Shown here: positions 50,034 through 59,354 of the stretch, one piece after another
How positions within the stretch are numbered: position 1 is the stretch's first letter
How the letters are laid out: every line of letters starts with the position of its first letter
From: Stutzerimonas stutzeri
Lineage (GTDB): Bacteria > Pseudomonadota > Gammaproteobacteria > Pseudomonadales > Pseudomonadaceae
Reading direction: 5' to 3'
Length of the DNA: 64,000 nt
NCBI RefSeq assembly: GCF_019090095.1
Contig: NZ_JAGQFP010000001.1
Coordinates: forward strand, 1,674,001-1,738,000
Made by a program: the position numbers and the translations under genes
Notes under the pieces: model-generated
The model's input: only the letters and a program-made list of their open reading frames with translations
What the model was told of the DNA's origin: nothing
Databases searched by the model: none

Positions 50034-50963
50034 ATGAAAGTACCCCGCGTGACCCTCGATCAATGGCGGACCCTGCAAGCAGTCATCGACCATGGCGGCT
50101 TCGCTCAGGCTGCCGAGGTGTTGCATCGCTCGCAGTCTTCGGTCAGCTACACCGTGGCGCGCATGCAGGAGCAGTTGGGTGTGCCGCTGTTGCGTATCGA
50201 TGGCCGCAAGGCGGTACTCACCGAAGCCGGCGAGGTGCTGCTACGGCGCTCGCGGCAACTGGTGCATCAGGCCGGCCAGCTGGAAGACCTCGCCCACAAC
50301 ATGGAACAGGGCTGGGAGGCCGAAGTGCGACTGGTGGTCGACGCCGCCTACCCTAACGCCAAGCTGATTCGCGCGCTGACGGCCTTCATGCCGCAGAGTC
50401 GCGGTTGCCGCGTGCGCTTGCGCGAGGAAGTGTTGTCCGGCGTCGAGGAGGTGCTCAAGGATGGCACTGCCGATCTGGCCATCAGCGGCCTGGACATCAC
50501 CGGCTATCTCGGCCAGGAGTTGAGCAACGTGGAGTTCATCGCCGTGGCCCACCCCAACCATGCACTGCACCAACTGCAGCGCAAGCTCAGCGTGCAGGAC
50601 CTGCAAAGCCAGATGCAGGTGGTCGTACGGGATTCAGGGGTGCGGCAACCGCGCGACAGCGGCTGGCTCGGTGCCGAACAGCGCTGGACGGTAGGCAGCC
50701 TCGCCACCTCGGTCGGCTTCGTCAGTAGCGGCCTGGGCTTTGCCTGGCTGCCCCGACACATGATCGCCCGCGAACTGGCCGAAGGCTCGCTCAAGCCGTT
50801 GCCCCTGATCCAGGGCAGCATTCGTCGTCCGCTGTTCTATCTCTATACCAACCCGGACCGTCCACTCGGCCCGGCCACGCAGATTCTCATCGACCTGATC
50901 AGGACGTACGATGCGCAGGCGCAGTCGCCTGTTCAGGCAGTGAACGCCAACCGCGAAGGCTGA
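50034..50963 (+). CDS. LysR-family transcriptional regulator
   Basis: Regulator of 309 residues. The N-terminal winged helix-turn-helix is about 5-65 (LDQWRTLQAVIDHGGFAQAAEVLHRSQSSVSYTVARMQEQLG), followed by the linker helix and a periplasmic-binding-like effector domain. The start at 50034 has AGGAAA upstream. Likely divergent target is the small exported protein gene at 49966, though nothing in that product hints at an effector. Effector unknown. Confidence 0.92.
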   Translation: MKVPRVTLDQWRTLQAVIDHGGFAQAAEVLHRSQSSVSYTVARMQEQLGVPLLRIDGRKAVLTEAGEVLLRRSRQLVHQAGQLEDLAHNMEQGWEAEVRLVVDAAYPNAKLIRALTAFMPQSRGCRVRLREEVLSGVEEVLKDGTADLAISGLDITGYLGQELSNVEFIAVAHPNHALHQLQRKLSVQDLQSQMQVVVRDSGVRQPRDSGWLGAEQRWTVGSLATSVGFVSSGLGFAWLPRHMIARELAEGSLKPLPLIQGSIRRPLFYLYTNPDRPLGPATQILIDLIRTYDAQAQSPVQAVNANREG

Positions 50964-51041
50964 GGTACTGCCGCCGCGTTTCGCATTGACCCGGCCTGCT
51001 TGTGCGGGCTGTCCCAGGCTTACCCAAACCAGGAATACACT

Positions 51042-51593
51042 ATGAAACGACTCGTACTTGCCGCCTGTTCGCTCCTGTTGGCCGCCAATCTGCTCGCCGC
51101 AGAGAATCCCCACGTCCTGCTCAACACCAGCATGGGCGAAATCGAAATCGAACTGGAAGCCGAGAAGGCCCCGATCAGCACGAAGAATTTTCTCGAGTAC
51201 GTCGAAAGCGGCTTTTACGACGGCACCGTTTTCCACCGAGTGATCCCAGGCTTCATGATCCAGGGCGGCGGCTTCAACGAAGGACTGAACCAGAAGAAGA
51301 CTCGCGAGCCGATCAAGAACGAAGCCGACAATGGCCTGCACAATGTGCGCGGCACCCTGGCGATGGCCCGTACCCAGAACGTCGACTCGGCCACCAGCCA
51401 GTTTTTCATCAATCACCGTGACAATGACTTTCTCGACCACGGCAGCCGCGACTTCGGTTACGCGGTGTTCGGCAAGGTGGTGCGCGGCATGGATGTGGTC
51501 GACCAGATCGCCCAGGTGCCGACCGGCAACCGCAGCATGATGCAGAACGTGCCGCTGACGCCGGTGAAGATCGTGTCAGCGAAAAAACTCTGA
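51042..51593 (+). CDS. ppiA: Periplasmic cyclophilin-type peptidyl-prolyl isomerase
   Basis: Cyclophilin of 183 residues with a signal peptide (about 1-20, cut at LLAA), so the product folds periplasmic proteins. Core motifs: [19 protein letters not shown] (with the catalytic Arg of FHR), [19 protein letters not shown], and [19 protein letters not shown]. The usual size and order for PpiA. An AGGAA precedes the ATG; the gene is followed by a hairpin and lies alone. Confidence 0.93.
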   Translation: MKRLVLAACSLLLAANLLAAENPHVLLNTSMGEIEIELEAEKAPISTKNFLEYVESGFYDGTVFHRVIPGFMIQGGGFNEGLNQKKTREPIKNEADNGLHNVRGTLAMARTQNVDSATSQFFINHRDNDFLDHGSRDFGYAVFGKVVRGMDVVDQIAQVPTGNRSMMQNVPLTPVKIVSAKKL

Positions 51594-51600
51594 CCGGCCG

Positions 51601-51630
51601 ACGGCGCCCACCGGCAGCGCCGGGCGCCGT
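51601..51630 (+). terminator. Hairpin after ppiA
   Basis: A 9-bp stem ACGGCGCCC / GGGCGCCGT with a 12-nt loop that can itself pair, followed by TTCC, 7 bp after the ppiA stop. Confidence 0.68.
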
Positions 51631-51760
51631 TTCCGCGACAGGCCGGCGACCAGAGAGCCGCGCGGTCCTGTCGTACCGCCCTGACAGCGGAGCCCGTTCG
51701 CGCAACCAGAAACCGTGCAGCGCGGGATCGACAGCCAGTCAGGCCCAGCCCCTGACGCGG

Positions 51761-52657
51761 CTACTCGGCGGCACCGTCCCAGTAGCGCCGCCAGCGCGCT
51801 ACCAACTCAGCGGGCGCCTGAACGTAGAGTTCGCCGCCGAGCTTCAGCGCTGCACTCTGCAGCTCGCTTCGGCGCTCGGCGATCAGGTTGCCGAGCCGCT
51901 CCTGCATCGCCTCGTCACCAAACAGCGCCGGCTGCTGCTGTAGCAACTGGCGCATCACGGCGAGATCGTGATCATCGCCAAGCAGATCAGCCAGCTTCTT
52001 CAGCGAATCGCTGCGCAGCTGCATGAGCATTGGCCAGCTCGGTGCCAGCAACCGTGTCTGGTACCAGTGATCCTTGACCCGCTTGCGCCACTGATGGAGC
52101 TGCTCGTCGCTCAGATCGAGCCTGACCCTGGCCTGCTCGGCGCAGCCGTCGGCATAGGTGCGCTCGATGCCAGCCGCCAGCAGATCGAAGCCCTTGGCCT
52201 GCAGTGGCCAGTCGTCGATACGGGTCTGCCCGTCATTCAGCTCGCCCATCACCTTGGCGAGGCGCGTATCGATCTCGGCGACGCCGCTTTCGGCATGCGT
52301 CGCCCTGGCCTGGAGCCGCTGCTTGGCCTGCCTGAACACCGGTTCGGCGAACGGCTCGGGAAAACGCGCCGCCAACGCGTCCCAGCTTTCCAGCATGGCG
52401 GTGGCGTCACGCGATTCGGCCAGCTCCCGGCCCAGGTCACGCAGCCAATGGTTCTCGCGCTGGAATTGCTTACCCAGGGGTTTACGCACCAGCCGCAGCA
52501 ACGCGCGCAGCTCCTTGAAGCGCTTGCGCGCCTGATGCACGCCCTCGCCGCGCTCGGCTGGCGGCGCACTCAGGGCCTCGACAGCTTTCTCAATCGCCTG
52601 CCGGGCGACCTTGCGCACTTCGGCGGCGGGGTCTCGCGGACGCAGTTTGTAACCCAT
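51761..52657 (-). CDS. CHAD domain protein
   Basis: An all-helical protein of 298 residues matching the CHAD domain, which binds inorganic polyphosphate through conserved basic residues. Signature stretches: GVHQARKRFKELRALLRLVR near the N-terminus with its H-x-x-R-K-R-x-K pattern, and the second repeat LHQWRKRVKDHWYQTRLL, then LGDDHDLAVMR. There is no CYTH/ThTPase domain attached. GGGAG lies 7 nt before the ATG. The YegD-like Hsp70 gene follows upstream on the same strand at a distance of 56 bp, so the two may share a transcript. Confidence 0.92.
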   Translation of the reverse strand: MGYKLRPRDPAAEVRKVARQAIEKAVEALSAPPAERGEGVHQARKRFKELRALLRLVRKPLGKQFQRENHWLRDLGRELAESRDATAMLESWDALAARFPEPFAEPVFRQAKQRLQARATHAESGVAEIDTRLAKVMGELNDGQTRIDDWPLQAKGFDLLAAGIERTYADGCAEQARVRLDLSDEQLHQWRKRVKDHWYQTRLLAPSWPMLMQLRSDSLKKLADLLGDDHDLAVMRQLLQQQPALFGDEAMQERLGNLIAERRSELQSAALKLGGELYVQAPAELVARWRRYWDGAAE

Positions 52658-52713
52658 GAGGACTCCCGATCAGGCCCGCTGCCAGGCTTACCGCAGCAGG
52701 CATGACGGGCGAA

Positions 52714-53979
52714 TCAACCGTAGCGCTTGCGCGCCTCGATGGCCAGGCCACTGCCGATGCTGCCGAAGCGATTGCCCTCGACGTGACGTGCCCTTGGCAG
52801 CAAGGCGGCTACGCTCTGACGCAACGCCGGAATGGCACTGGACCCGCCGGTGAAGAACACCGTGTCGATATCCGCATGCTTGAGCCCGGCGCTTGCCAGC
52901 AATTGACTGACATTGGCGCGGATTCGTTCGAGCAGCGGCTCGATCGCCGTTTCGAAACCGCCGCGGGTCAGTTCCACCTGCAGGCCCGCCTCGATCCGCG
53001 CGAAGTCGATGGGGTAACGCTGTTGCTCGGTCAGCTCGATCTTGCCCTGCTCCACCTGCATGGCCAGCCAATGCCCCGCCCGCTGCTCGATCAGGCTGAA
53101 CAGCCGATCGATTCCGGTGGGGTCGACGATGTCGTAGCGCATGCTCTGCAGCGCGCGCAGCGAAGCCGGCGCATAGACCGCATTGATCGTGTGCCAGGTA
53201 GCCAGGTTGAGGTGCGTGCTGGTGGGCATCGGTGCGTCACTCTTCATCCGGCTGCCATAGCCGAACAGCGGCATCACCCCCTGCAGGCTGAGCGCCTTGT
53301 CGAAATCGGTACCGCCGATGTGCACGCCGGAGGTGGCCAGGATGTCGCTCTGACGGTCATCGATCTCGCGCCGCTCCGGCGCCAGGCGAACCAGGGAAAA
53401 GTCCGACGTACCGCCACCGATGTCGACGATCAGCACGCGCTCTTCGCGCTCGATCCGCGACTCGTAGTCGAAGGCCGCGGCGATCGGCTCGTACTGGAAG
53501 GAAACGTCCTTGAAGCCAATCTTCCGGGCGGCGGCAGCCAGGGTATCGGCGGCTTCCTGGTCGGCCCGTGGATCGTCATCGACGAAAAACACCGGGCGGC
53601 CCAGCACCACCTCGTCGAACGAGCGCCCGGCCTGCTCCTCGGCCCGCTGTTTGAGCGTGCCGAGGAACAGCGCGAGGATGTCCTTGAACGGCATGGCGCT
53701 GCCCAGCACCGTGGTTTCACTTTTCAGCAGCTTCGAGCCCAGCAGGCTCTTGAGCGAACGCATCAGACGCCCTTCGTAGCCTTCGAGGTATTCGGCCAGG
53801 GCCAGGCGGCCGTAGACCGGACGGCGTTCTTCGACGTTGAAGAAGACGACCGACGGCAAGGTGGGCTGCGCGTCTTCGAGCACCAGCAGCGGCTCGGTGC
53901 CGGGACGCCACCAGCCGACGGTGGAGTTGGAGGTGCCGAAGTCGATGCCACAGGCACGGGCGGGGGACGGGTTAGGCAT
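52714..53979 (-). CDS. yegD: Hsp70-family protein, YegD-like
   Basis: Actin-fold ATPase of 421 residues, the nucleotide-binding half of Hsp70 without a substrate-binding domain. Phosphate loop 1 is GIDFGTSNSTVG, phosphate loop 2 VDIGGGTSDFS, the adenosine motif VFFTGGSSAIPALRQ. It matches E. coli YegD (450 residues), whose function is not known. Its start has a poor ribosome binding site. A CHAD gene lies downstream on the same strand. Confidence 0.92.
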   Translation of the reverse strand: MPNPSPARACGIDFGTSNSTVGWWRPGTEPLLVLEDAQPTLPSVVFFNVEERRPVYGRLALAEYLEGYEGRLMRSLKSLLGSKLLKSETTVLGSAMPFKDILALFLGTLKQRAEEQAGRSFDEVVLGRPVFFVDDDPRADQEAADTLAAAARKIGFKDVSFQYEPIAAAFDYESRIEREERVLIVDIGGGTSDFSLVRLAPERREIDDRQSDILATSGVHIGGTDFDKALSLQGVMPLFGYGSRMKSDAPMPTSTHLNLATWHTINAVYAPASLRALQSMRYDIVDPTGIDRLFSLIEQRAGHWLAMQVEQGKIELTEQQRYPIDFARIEAGLQVELTRGGFETAIEPLLERIRANVSQLLASAGLKHADIDTVFFTGGSSAIPALRQSVAALLPRARHVEGNRFGSIGSGLAIEARKRYG

Positions 53980-54061
53980 AAGCGGTCCGGACTGCCAAAA
54001 AAACGGCCGCGCAGTGTATGCGAGCCTGCTCAGGATTGCAGGCCAATCGTCGGAGGAGCCT

Positions 54062-54090
54062 GCCGCCGACCGCCAGTGGCGGTCGGCGGC
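54062..54090 (-). terminator. Long hairpin after the MFS gene
   Basis: A perfect 13-bp stem (54062-54074 / 54078-54090) with a three-base loop, 8 bp past the stop codon of the minus-strand MFS gene. There is no T-run. Confidence 0.65.
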
Positions 54091-54097
54091 TCGGGTA

Positions 54098-55444
54098 TCA
54101 GGCCAGCGCGGCCTCGGCTTCGCTGACCGAGAGGCTCATGCCGTCGGTCATGCGTTTGGCGTCGTGGCAGAAGGTGCGCGACGCCTGGAACAGAAACACC
54201 ATGGTCAACAGCAGGGACGCCGGGATCAGGTACATCGCGCCGTGCAGCCCCTCGGCGCGGAACACTTCGCTCATTTCGCTGGCACCAGCGGCCAGCATCG
54301 CCGCGTTGGCGAAATGGTCCGACAGCAGCCCCACGACCACGGTGCCCATGCCACCGCCGAGCAGGTACAGGCCAGCGAAGAACAACGCCATGGCCGTGGC
54401 CCGCAGGCGCGGTTCGACCACGTCCTGAATCGCCGTGTAGACGCAGGTGTAGAAGTTGTAGGAAAACAGCCAGCCGATACTGAAGACCGCGACGAACACG
54501 CCGACCTCGATGCGTCCGGCAAGCAGCGCGTAGCCTGTCGCCAGCGTCGCGACGGCCATGCTCACCGCCGCGAAGATCAGTCGGCCCCGGGCGAAGCGCT
54601 GGTGGATCTTGTCGGCAACCCAACCGCCGAAGGTCAGGCCGATCAGACCGGTCAGGCCGACGATCACGCCCGTCGCGATGGACGCATCGACCAGCGGCAC
54701 GGCGTGATAGCGCATCAACAGCGGCACCATGAACGCGTTGCAGGCGTAAGTGGCGAAGTTGAACGCCAGCCCCGCCAGCACCAGCCACCAGAAGGTGCGG
54801 ATCGCCAGTACCTTGCGCACCGGTTGCTGCACCGGGTCCTGGGATACCTTGACCGTTTCGGCCGCGCCACGCTGCGGTTCGCGCACCAGGAAAATGAACA
54901 GCGCCAGCACCAGGCCCGGCACCGCAGCGATGAAGAAAGGTGCACGCCAGCTACCGAAGTACTGCACCATCGAGCCGATGGTGAAGAAGGCCAGCAGCAG
55001 CCCCAGCGGCAGGCCAAGCATGAAGATCCCCATTGCCCGTGCGCGCTTGCTGGCTGGGAACAGATCACCGATCAACGAGTTGGCGGCCGGCGCATAACTG
55101 GCTTCACCGATGCCGATGCCCATGCGCACCAGCAGAAAGCTCCAGAAATTCCAGGCGAAGCCGTTGACCGCCGTCAGGCCGCTCCAGACGGTCAGCCCCC
55201 AGCCCATGATCTTGCGGCGCGAGCCAATATCGGCCATGCGGCCCAGCGGCACGCCGGCGATCGCATAGACGATGGTGAAGGCGGTGCCGATCAGCCCCAG
55301 CTGGAAGTCGTTGAGACTCCACTCCAGCCGGATCGGCTCGGCGATGATGGCTGGTATGGTGCGGTCGAAGAAGTTGAACAGGTTGGCCAGAAACAGCAGA
55401 AACAGGACGCGCCAGGCGTTCGCGGCTTGGGTGGATGGCTGCAT
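54098..55444 (-). CDS. MFS transporter (spinster-type)
   Basis: Inner-membrane carrier of 448 residues with about twelve hydrophobic segments. NFFDRTIPAII near the start, GRMADIGSRRKIMGWGL (the loop 2-3 MFS motif) and GIGIGEASYAPAANSLI (segment 4-5) fit the spinster-like group. The hyi-glxR genes lie just upstream on the same strand with a 126-bp gap, so the substrate may be glyoxylate-, glycerate- or hydroxypyruvate-related (inference). The tail ends in cytoplasm. Confidence 0.9.
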   Translation of the reverse strand: MQPSTQAANAWRVLFLLFLANLFNFFDRTIPAIIAEPIRLEWSLNDFQLGLIGTAFTIVYAIAGVPLGRMADIGSRRKIMGWGLTVWSGLTAVNGFAWNFWSFLLVRMGIGIGEASYAPAANSLIGDLFPASKRARAMGIFMLGLPLGLLLAFFTIGSMVQYFGSWRAPFFIAAVPGLVLALFIFLVREPQRGAAETVKVSQDPVQQPVRKVLAIRTFWWLVLAGLAFNFATYACNAFMVPLLMRYHAVPLVDASIATGVIVGLTGLIGLTFGGWVADKIHQRFARGRLIFAAVSMAVATLATGYALLAGRIEVGVFVAVFSIGWLFSYNFYTCVYTAIQDVVEPRLRATAMALFFAGLYLLGGGMGTVVVGLLSDHFANAAMLAAGASEMSEVFRAEGLHGAMYLIPASLLLTMVFLFQASRTFCHDAKRMTDGMSLSVSEAEAALA

Positions 55445-55570
55445 GACGTCGCTCTCGAGTTATTGTTATGCGCCGGCCGATTGCTGACCGACTCGCGAAA
55501 CTGACTCTAGAGCGCTGCGCGGCGCCTGTCTGTGACCATCAACTTCGCTTATGCCAGCCGATGCGACGGC

Positions 55571-56353
55571 TCAGTGCCGTCGCCACTCCTCGAGCCAGGC
55601 GAGACCGGCGGTGGTGTCCGGACCTTCGGGCCGGTACTCGGCGGCCATCCAGCCGTTGTAGTGCACTGTGCGTAGCGCCTCGAGCAAGGGCTCGAAGGCC
55701 ACCGCACCGGTACCTGGCGCGCCGCGGCCAGGACAGTCCGCGAATTGCACGTGACCGATTCGCTCGCCGAGCAGACGAATCCCCGCCACGATGTCCAGCT
55801 CCTGCCGAGCCATGTGATAAAGGTCCAGCTGCGCCTGGCAGTTGGGGTGATCGACGCGCTCGAGCAGCGCCTGCAGATGCTCGGGGGTATTGATCAGAAA
55901 GCCCGGCACGTCCAGTGGATTGATCGCCTCGCACAGCACCCGGATGCCGAGCAGTGCAAAGGCCTCGGCGCTCTTGCGCAAGTTGCCGGCCAAGGCGTCC
56001 AGCGCCTGCTCTCGGCTGACGCCTGCGGCCAGTCTGCCGGGCAGCACATTGACGCAGGCCGGGCGGGCCATCGCCGCATAGCTCAAGGCCTCCTGCAATG
56101 CCGCATCGAAGTCGGCCTGGCGCGACGGCACTGCCGCGAGCCCCGCGCCACCGGCCATGAAGTCACCCGCCGGCAGGTTGATCAACACCAGCGGCAACCC
56201 CGCGCGCTCGAGCAGCTCCTTCAGGCGAATCGCCGGCATTTCGTAGGGGAACTGGATCTCCACGCCATCGAAGCCAGCCACCCTTGCCGCCATGATGCGC
56301 TCGGCCAGTGGCAGCTCGGTGAACAACATGGACAGGTTGGCAGCAATCCTCAT
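55571..56353 (-). CDS. hyi: Hydroxypyruvate isomerase
   Basis: TIM-barrel enzyme of 260 residues that interconverts hydroxypyruvate and tartronate semialdehyde. It opens MRIAANLSMLFTELPLAERI, the Hyi signature, and has VEIQFPYE, VLCEAINPLDVPGFLINT (metal/catalytic Glu), QAQLDLYHMARQE, VQFADCPGRGAPGTG and AAEYRPEG. The family's usual length is 258-260. Its start overlaps the stop of glxR (ATGA). Glyoxylate carboligase (gcl), usual in this cluster, is not in this window. Confidence 0.94.
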   Translation of the reverse strand: MRIAANLSMLFTELPLAERIMAARVAGFDGVEIQFPYEMPAIRLKELLERAGLPLVLINLPAGDFMAGGAGLAAVPSRQADFDAALQEALSYAAMARPACVNVLPGRLAAGVSREQALDALAGNLRKSAEAFALLGIRVLCEAINPLDVPGFLINTPEHLQALLERVDHPNCQAQLDLYHMARQELDIVAGIRLLGERIGHVQFADCPGRGAPGTGAVAFEPLLEALRTVHYNGWMAAEYRPEGPDTTAGLAWLEEWRRH

Positions 56354-57237
56354 TGGCCTTGCTCCCGGTACAGCTCGATCAGCGTGGACGGATCGTGTTC
56401 CAGGTGGCCTTGGCTCCCGTGCAGGCGCATCAACTGCGCGGCGAGCCCGGCCATGGGCGTCGCGCTGCCTTCTTCACGGGATAACCGGACCGCCGTGTCG
56501 AGATCCTTGAGCAGGGTTCGCACGTACCATTTAACCGGTTCGAATTCGCTGCTGGCCATCTGCGGCGCGAGGATCTGCAGCGGTTTCGAATCGGCAAACC
56601 CGCCGGCCAGTGCCGGCGCCAGCAGGCGGGCATCGACGCCGGAGCGCTCGGCCAAGGCGACCACTTCGGCAATGACCAGCGCATTGCAGCCGACGATCAT
56701 CTGGTTGCAGGCCTTGGTGACCTGTCCGGCGCCAATGCCGCCCATGTGGGTCAGCCGCTGCCCCAGGTGCGCCAGCACCGGACGCGCCCGCTCGACGTCC
56801 TCGGCGCGACCGCCGGCCATGATCGCCAGCGTGCCCGCTTCGGCGCCCGCGGTACCGCCGGATACCGGCGCATCGACCCAGTGCATGCCGCAGCGTGACT
56901 CGAGCTCGGCCGCCATGGCGCGCGTCGCGGCCGGTTCGAGGCTGGAGTGATCGACCAGCAACTGGCCCGGACGTGCGCCCTCGACGATGCCCCCTGCGCC
57001 GAATACCACCTCACGCACCACCGCGGTATCGGCCAGGCACAGCAGCACCAGGTCGGCAGCGGCGCAGAGCTCGGCCGGGCGATCCACCCGCCGTGCACCG
57101 GCGTCGACCAGGTCGGCGCATTTGTCAGGCGAGCGATTCCAGACGGTGAGCGGGAAGCCAGCGGCAAGCAGCCGGTGGCACATGGGATGGCCCATCAGGC
57201 CAATGCCGGCAAAGGCAACGGATGGCAACTCGGACAT
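56350..57237 (-). CDS. glxR: Tartronate semialdehyde reductase (2-hydroxy-3-oxopropionate reductase)
   Basis: Beta-hydroxyacid dehydrogenase of 295 residues that reduces tartronate semialdehyde to D-glycerate with NAD(P)H. The Rossmann motif is FAGIGLMGHPM; the substrate-binding APVSGGTAGAEAGTLAIMAGG and catalytic-lysine GAGQVTKACNQMIVG follow. The start at 57237 (MSELPSV) has GAGGAG upstream; the frame is open to 57345 without similarity. It forms a coupled operon with hyi. A distinct family role (for example 3-hydroxyisobutyrate) is possible from sequence alone; the hyi neighbour settles it. Confidence 0.92.
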   Translation of the reverse strand: MSELPSVAFAGIGLMGHPMCHRLLAAGFPLTVWNRSPDKCADLVDAGARRVDRPAELCAAADLVLLCLADTAVVREVVFGAGGIVEGARPGQLLVDHSSLEPAATRAMAAELESRCGMHWVDAPVSGGTAGAEAGTLAIMAGGRAEDVERARPVLAHLGQRLTHMGGIGAGQVTKACNQMIVGCNALVIAEVVALAERSGVDARLLAPALAGGFADSKPLQILAPQMASSEFEPVKWYVRTLLKDLDTAVRLSREEGSATPMAGLAAQLMRLHGSQGHLEHDPSTLIELYREQGQ

Positions 57238-57304
57238 GTAGCGCTCCTCGGAAACGGGGGTCGGCGATTCTAGCGCCGCGACAACGCGCAGGTGCAAGCC
57301 GCCG

Positions 57305-57628
57305 TCAGCGCAACTCGCCCTTGTCCCAGAGCCGCACCAGTTCACCCGGCGCCTGCTCCTCAGGAATACGCATCACCATTTCATCGTCGCGTTCCTGCTC
57401 CCGGTAGCGCAGTTCGATCTGGTAATACCGACGATCACTCTGCCCGCCGACGTCCGATGCCAGCGGAAGGCAGCCCTCCAACAGCGAACACAGTTGCCCG
57501 CGCTGTTGCTCGTCGCAGCTGGCGAAATCGATCTCGCGTGGTCGGCTGAGCGCCTGGATCGTGGCGAAGCCGCCCTGCCGTGACAGACGGACGGACGCCT
57601 CCTTGCCCAACGGCGGTAGCTGTTTCAT
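57305..57628 (-). CDS. Emfourin-like protealysin inhibitor
   Basis: A 107-residue protein with no signal peptide: VRLSRQGGFATIQALSRPREI, a helix (CDEQQRGQLCSLLEG), RRYYQIELRYRE and a C-terminal PGELVRLWDKG. This order (R-x-GG-x-[AV]-x-x-x-L-x-R-P, YxIxL, L-x-x-L) fits emfourin, the inhibitor of M4 peptidases in Serratia. It starts 9 bp after the M4 peptidase stop codon, the arrangement described for protealysin operons. It would block the co-produced protease until the two are separated. The match is from memory of the pattern. Confidence 0.85.
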   Translation of the reverse strand: MKQLPPLGKEASVRLSRQGGFATIQALSRPREIDFASCDEQQRGQLCSLLEGCLPLASDVGGQSDRRYYQIELRYREQERDDEMVMRIPEEQAPGELVRLWDKGELR

Positions 57629-57637
57629 GACACCTCC

Positions 57638-58693
57638 TCAGCTCACTGAAACCCCAACGTCGGCCCAGGCTTGCTGCACGAACCGCGGCGCATCCGCGCT
57701 GCCGAAACGCGCCTCGGCATGCACCAGCGTGAGCCGGGCGAACGCGGCGAAGTCCGCATCATTGGCCAGGCGGCGATCACACAGCGTGTCGTACCAGATG
57801 CGTCCGACCGTTTCCCAGGCATAGCCTCCAATAGCCGTCGCCGCCAGGTAGAACGCCCGGTTGGGAATGCCCGAATTGAGGTGCACGCCGCCATTGTCGT
57901 CGCGCGTCTCGACATAGTCGCGCATGTGTCCGGGCTGTGGATCCTTGCCCAGCAAGGGATCGTCGTAGGCACTGCCCGGATTGGCCATCGAGCGCAGCGC
58001 TGCGCCTTGCACCTTGTCGGTCAGCAGCTCGGCACCGATCAACCAGTCGGCCTGATCCGCCGTCTGCCCAAGGCTGAACTGCTTGACCAGCACCCCGAAC
58101 ACATCGGAAATCGACTCGTTCAATGCACCCGACTGGTTGAAGTAAACCAGTCCGGCCTCGCTCTCGATCACCCCGTGGGCCAATTCGTGCGCCACGACAT
58201 CCAGCGACGAGGTGAAGCGATTGAAGAGCTCACCATCGCCGTCGCCGAAGACCATCTGGGCACCGTTCCAGAAGGCGTTCTCATAGCCGACGCCGTAGTG
58301 CACCGTCCCGACCAATGGAAATCCGTGGTTATCGATGGAGTTGCGACCCAGCACCTGCCAGAAAAACCGGTGAGTCCGGCCAAGCGCCTCGTAGGCCTCA
58401 TCGACCGCCGCATCGCCGATGGCGGGTTGGCCTTCGATCCGCGCCAACACCCCGGGCAGCACCATCTGTTGCTGAGCATCGTGAATGCTGCGCCGGGGCT
58501 CCCCTCGCCGAGCGGCCTCTGGCTGGACGCTGACCATGGGCTGGCGGTTGGGCGGGCCGGGATTCGGCAGCAGACTGCGCACATGGGCCAAGGTGCCCAG
58601 CGCGCGCTCGCGCTGGCCTTGCGAACCATGATCGATGATCCGGTCGAGGATATAGGGTGGGATGAATCCGTGATGCGCGGTTGGCTCGTGCAT
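57638..58693 (-). CDS. Protealysin-like M4 metallopeptidase
   Basis: A thermolysin-family zinc endopeptidase of 351 residues without a signal peptide. A short propeptide (about 1-50) carries HHGFIPPYILDRI, the PPL-type motif of protealysin-like enzymes. The zinc site is H169-E-L-A-H173 with E193 (NESISD) as third ligand, and the catalytic H271 is in GGVHLNSGIPNRAFY. GGAGGGGG precedes the ATG. Such enzymes leave cells by non-classical routes or act inside; in Serratia, protealysin can cut actin. The emfourin-like gene follows directly. Together they make a protease-inhibitor pair. Confidence 0.94.
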   Translation of the reverse strand: MHEPTAHHGFIPPYILDRIIDHGSQGQRERALGTLAHVRSLLPNPGPPNRQPMVSVQPEAARRGEPRRSIHDAQQQMVLPGVLARIEGQPAIGDAAVDEAYEALGRTHRFFWQVLGRNSIDNHGFPLVGTVHYGVGYENAFWNGAQMVFGDGDGELFNRFTSSLDVVAHELAHGVIESEAGLVYFNQSGALNESISDVFGVLVKQFSLGQTADQADWLIGAELLTDKVQGAALRSMANPGSAYDDPLLGKDPQPGHMRDYVETRDDNGGVHLNSGIPNRAFYLAATAIGGYAWETVGRIWYDTLCDRRLANDADFAAFARLTLVHAEARFGSADAPRFVQQAWADVGVSVS

Positions 58694-58848
58694 GGCCCCC
58701 TCCGAGAAACGATGCTGACGAAGCATCCATGCACGTCTGATTCGGACCTGGCCGAAGCGTTCTCGCCCAGTTGCTTATTATTGAAGATAGAGCAATGACC
58801 GAAGGAAGGGGTGCGCGCTACGGCGGGCAGCCGTCTCGGGCGGCGATG

Positions 58849-59178
58849 TCAGCTGACCGAGCCGTCGTTGGCCGCGGGCTCCTGACGAGTGGAGGGCTGG
58901 TCGCGCTGCAGGGCCTCGATGGCCTGGTCGAGCTGTTTGATGCACAGATCGATCGCCATCTGCCTCAGCGCGTCCGGCCATTCATGGTCGGCAGTCGGCT
59001 CGACCATATCGAGAAAGCCGGAGTAGCCGACCAACATGCCGTGTTTGACTTTCAAGGTCTCACCCGCAGAGACGATTGTCACAGGATCGCGCGAGGTGAT
59101 CGTCGCTCCAGCGGCGAGCAACTCATCGATGTGTTTGCGAAGGGCATGCAGCCTGCGCTTGTCCTGCCTTGAGCTCAT
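58849..59178 (-). CDS. Small hypothetical protein
   Basis: A 109-residue soluble protein: MSSRQDKRRLHALRKHIDELL (basic helix), a beta-rich centre (SRDPVTIVSAGETLKVKHGM), a helix LRQMAIDLCIKQLDQAIEAL and a disordered polar tail. No family recognised. It lies upstream of the M4 peptidase gene on the same strand with 155 bp between, so is probably separate. Its ATG is preceded by a poor GGTGG. Confidence 0.65.
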   Translation of the reverse strand: MSSRQDKRRLHALRKHIDELLAAGATITSRDPVTIVSAGETLKVKHGMLVGYSGFLDMVEPTADHEWPDALRQMAIDLCIKQLDQAIEALQRDQPSTRQEPAANDGSVS

Positions 59179-59354
59179 ATCAATAAGCCACCATCGTCCA
59201 TGAAGGCGGCGATTCTAATTAACCGAGACCCGAATCACAAAAATATGTGCGACCGCGCCCGATTTTTCCAGCCCGAGCGCGAGCATCCAACATCACTCAT
59301 AACGTCGCGCACCCGCAGCGCCGCTGCCTTCCGATGACCTCGGCCCGAAGCAAT

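Noticed and set aside
53837..55504. A 555-codon open frame opposite the MFS and yegD genes.
   Set aside because: It crosses two opposite-strand genes and their intergenic hairpin; composition is Gln/His/Arg-rich.
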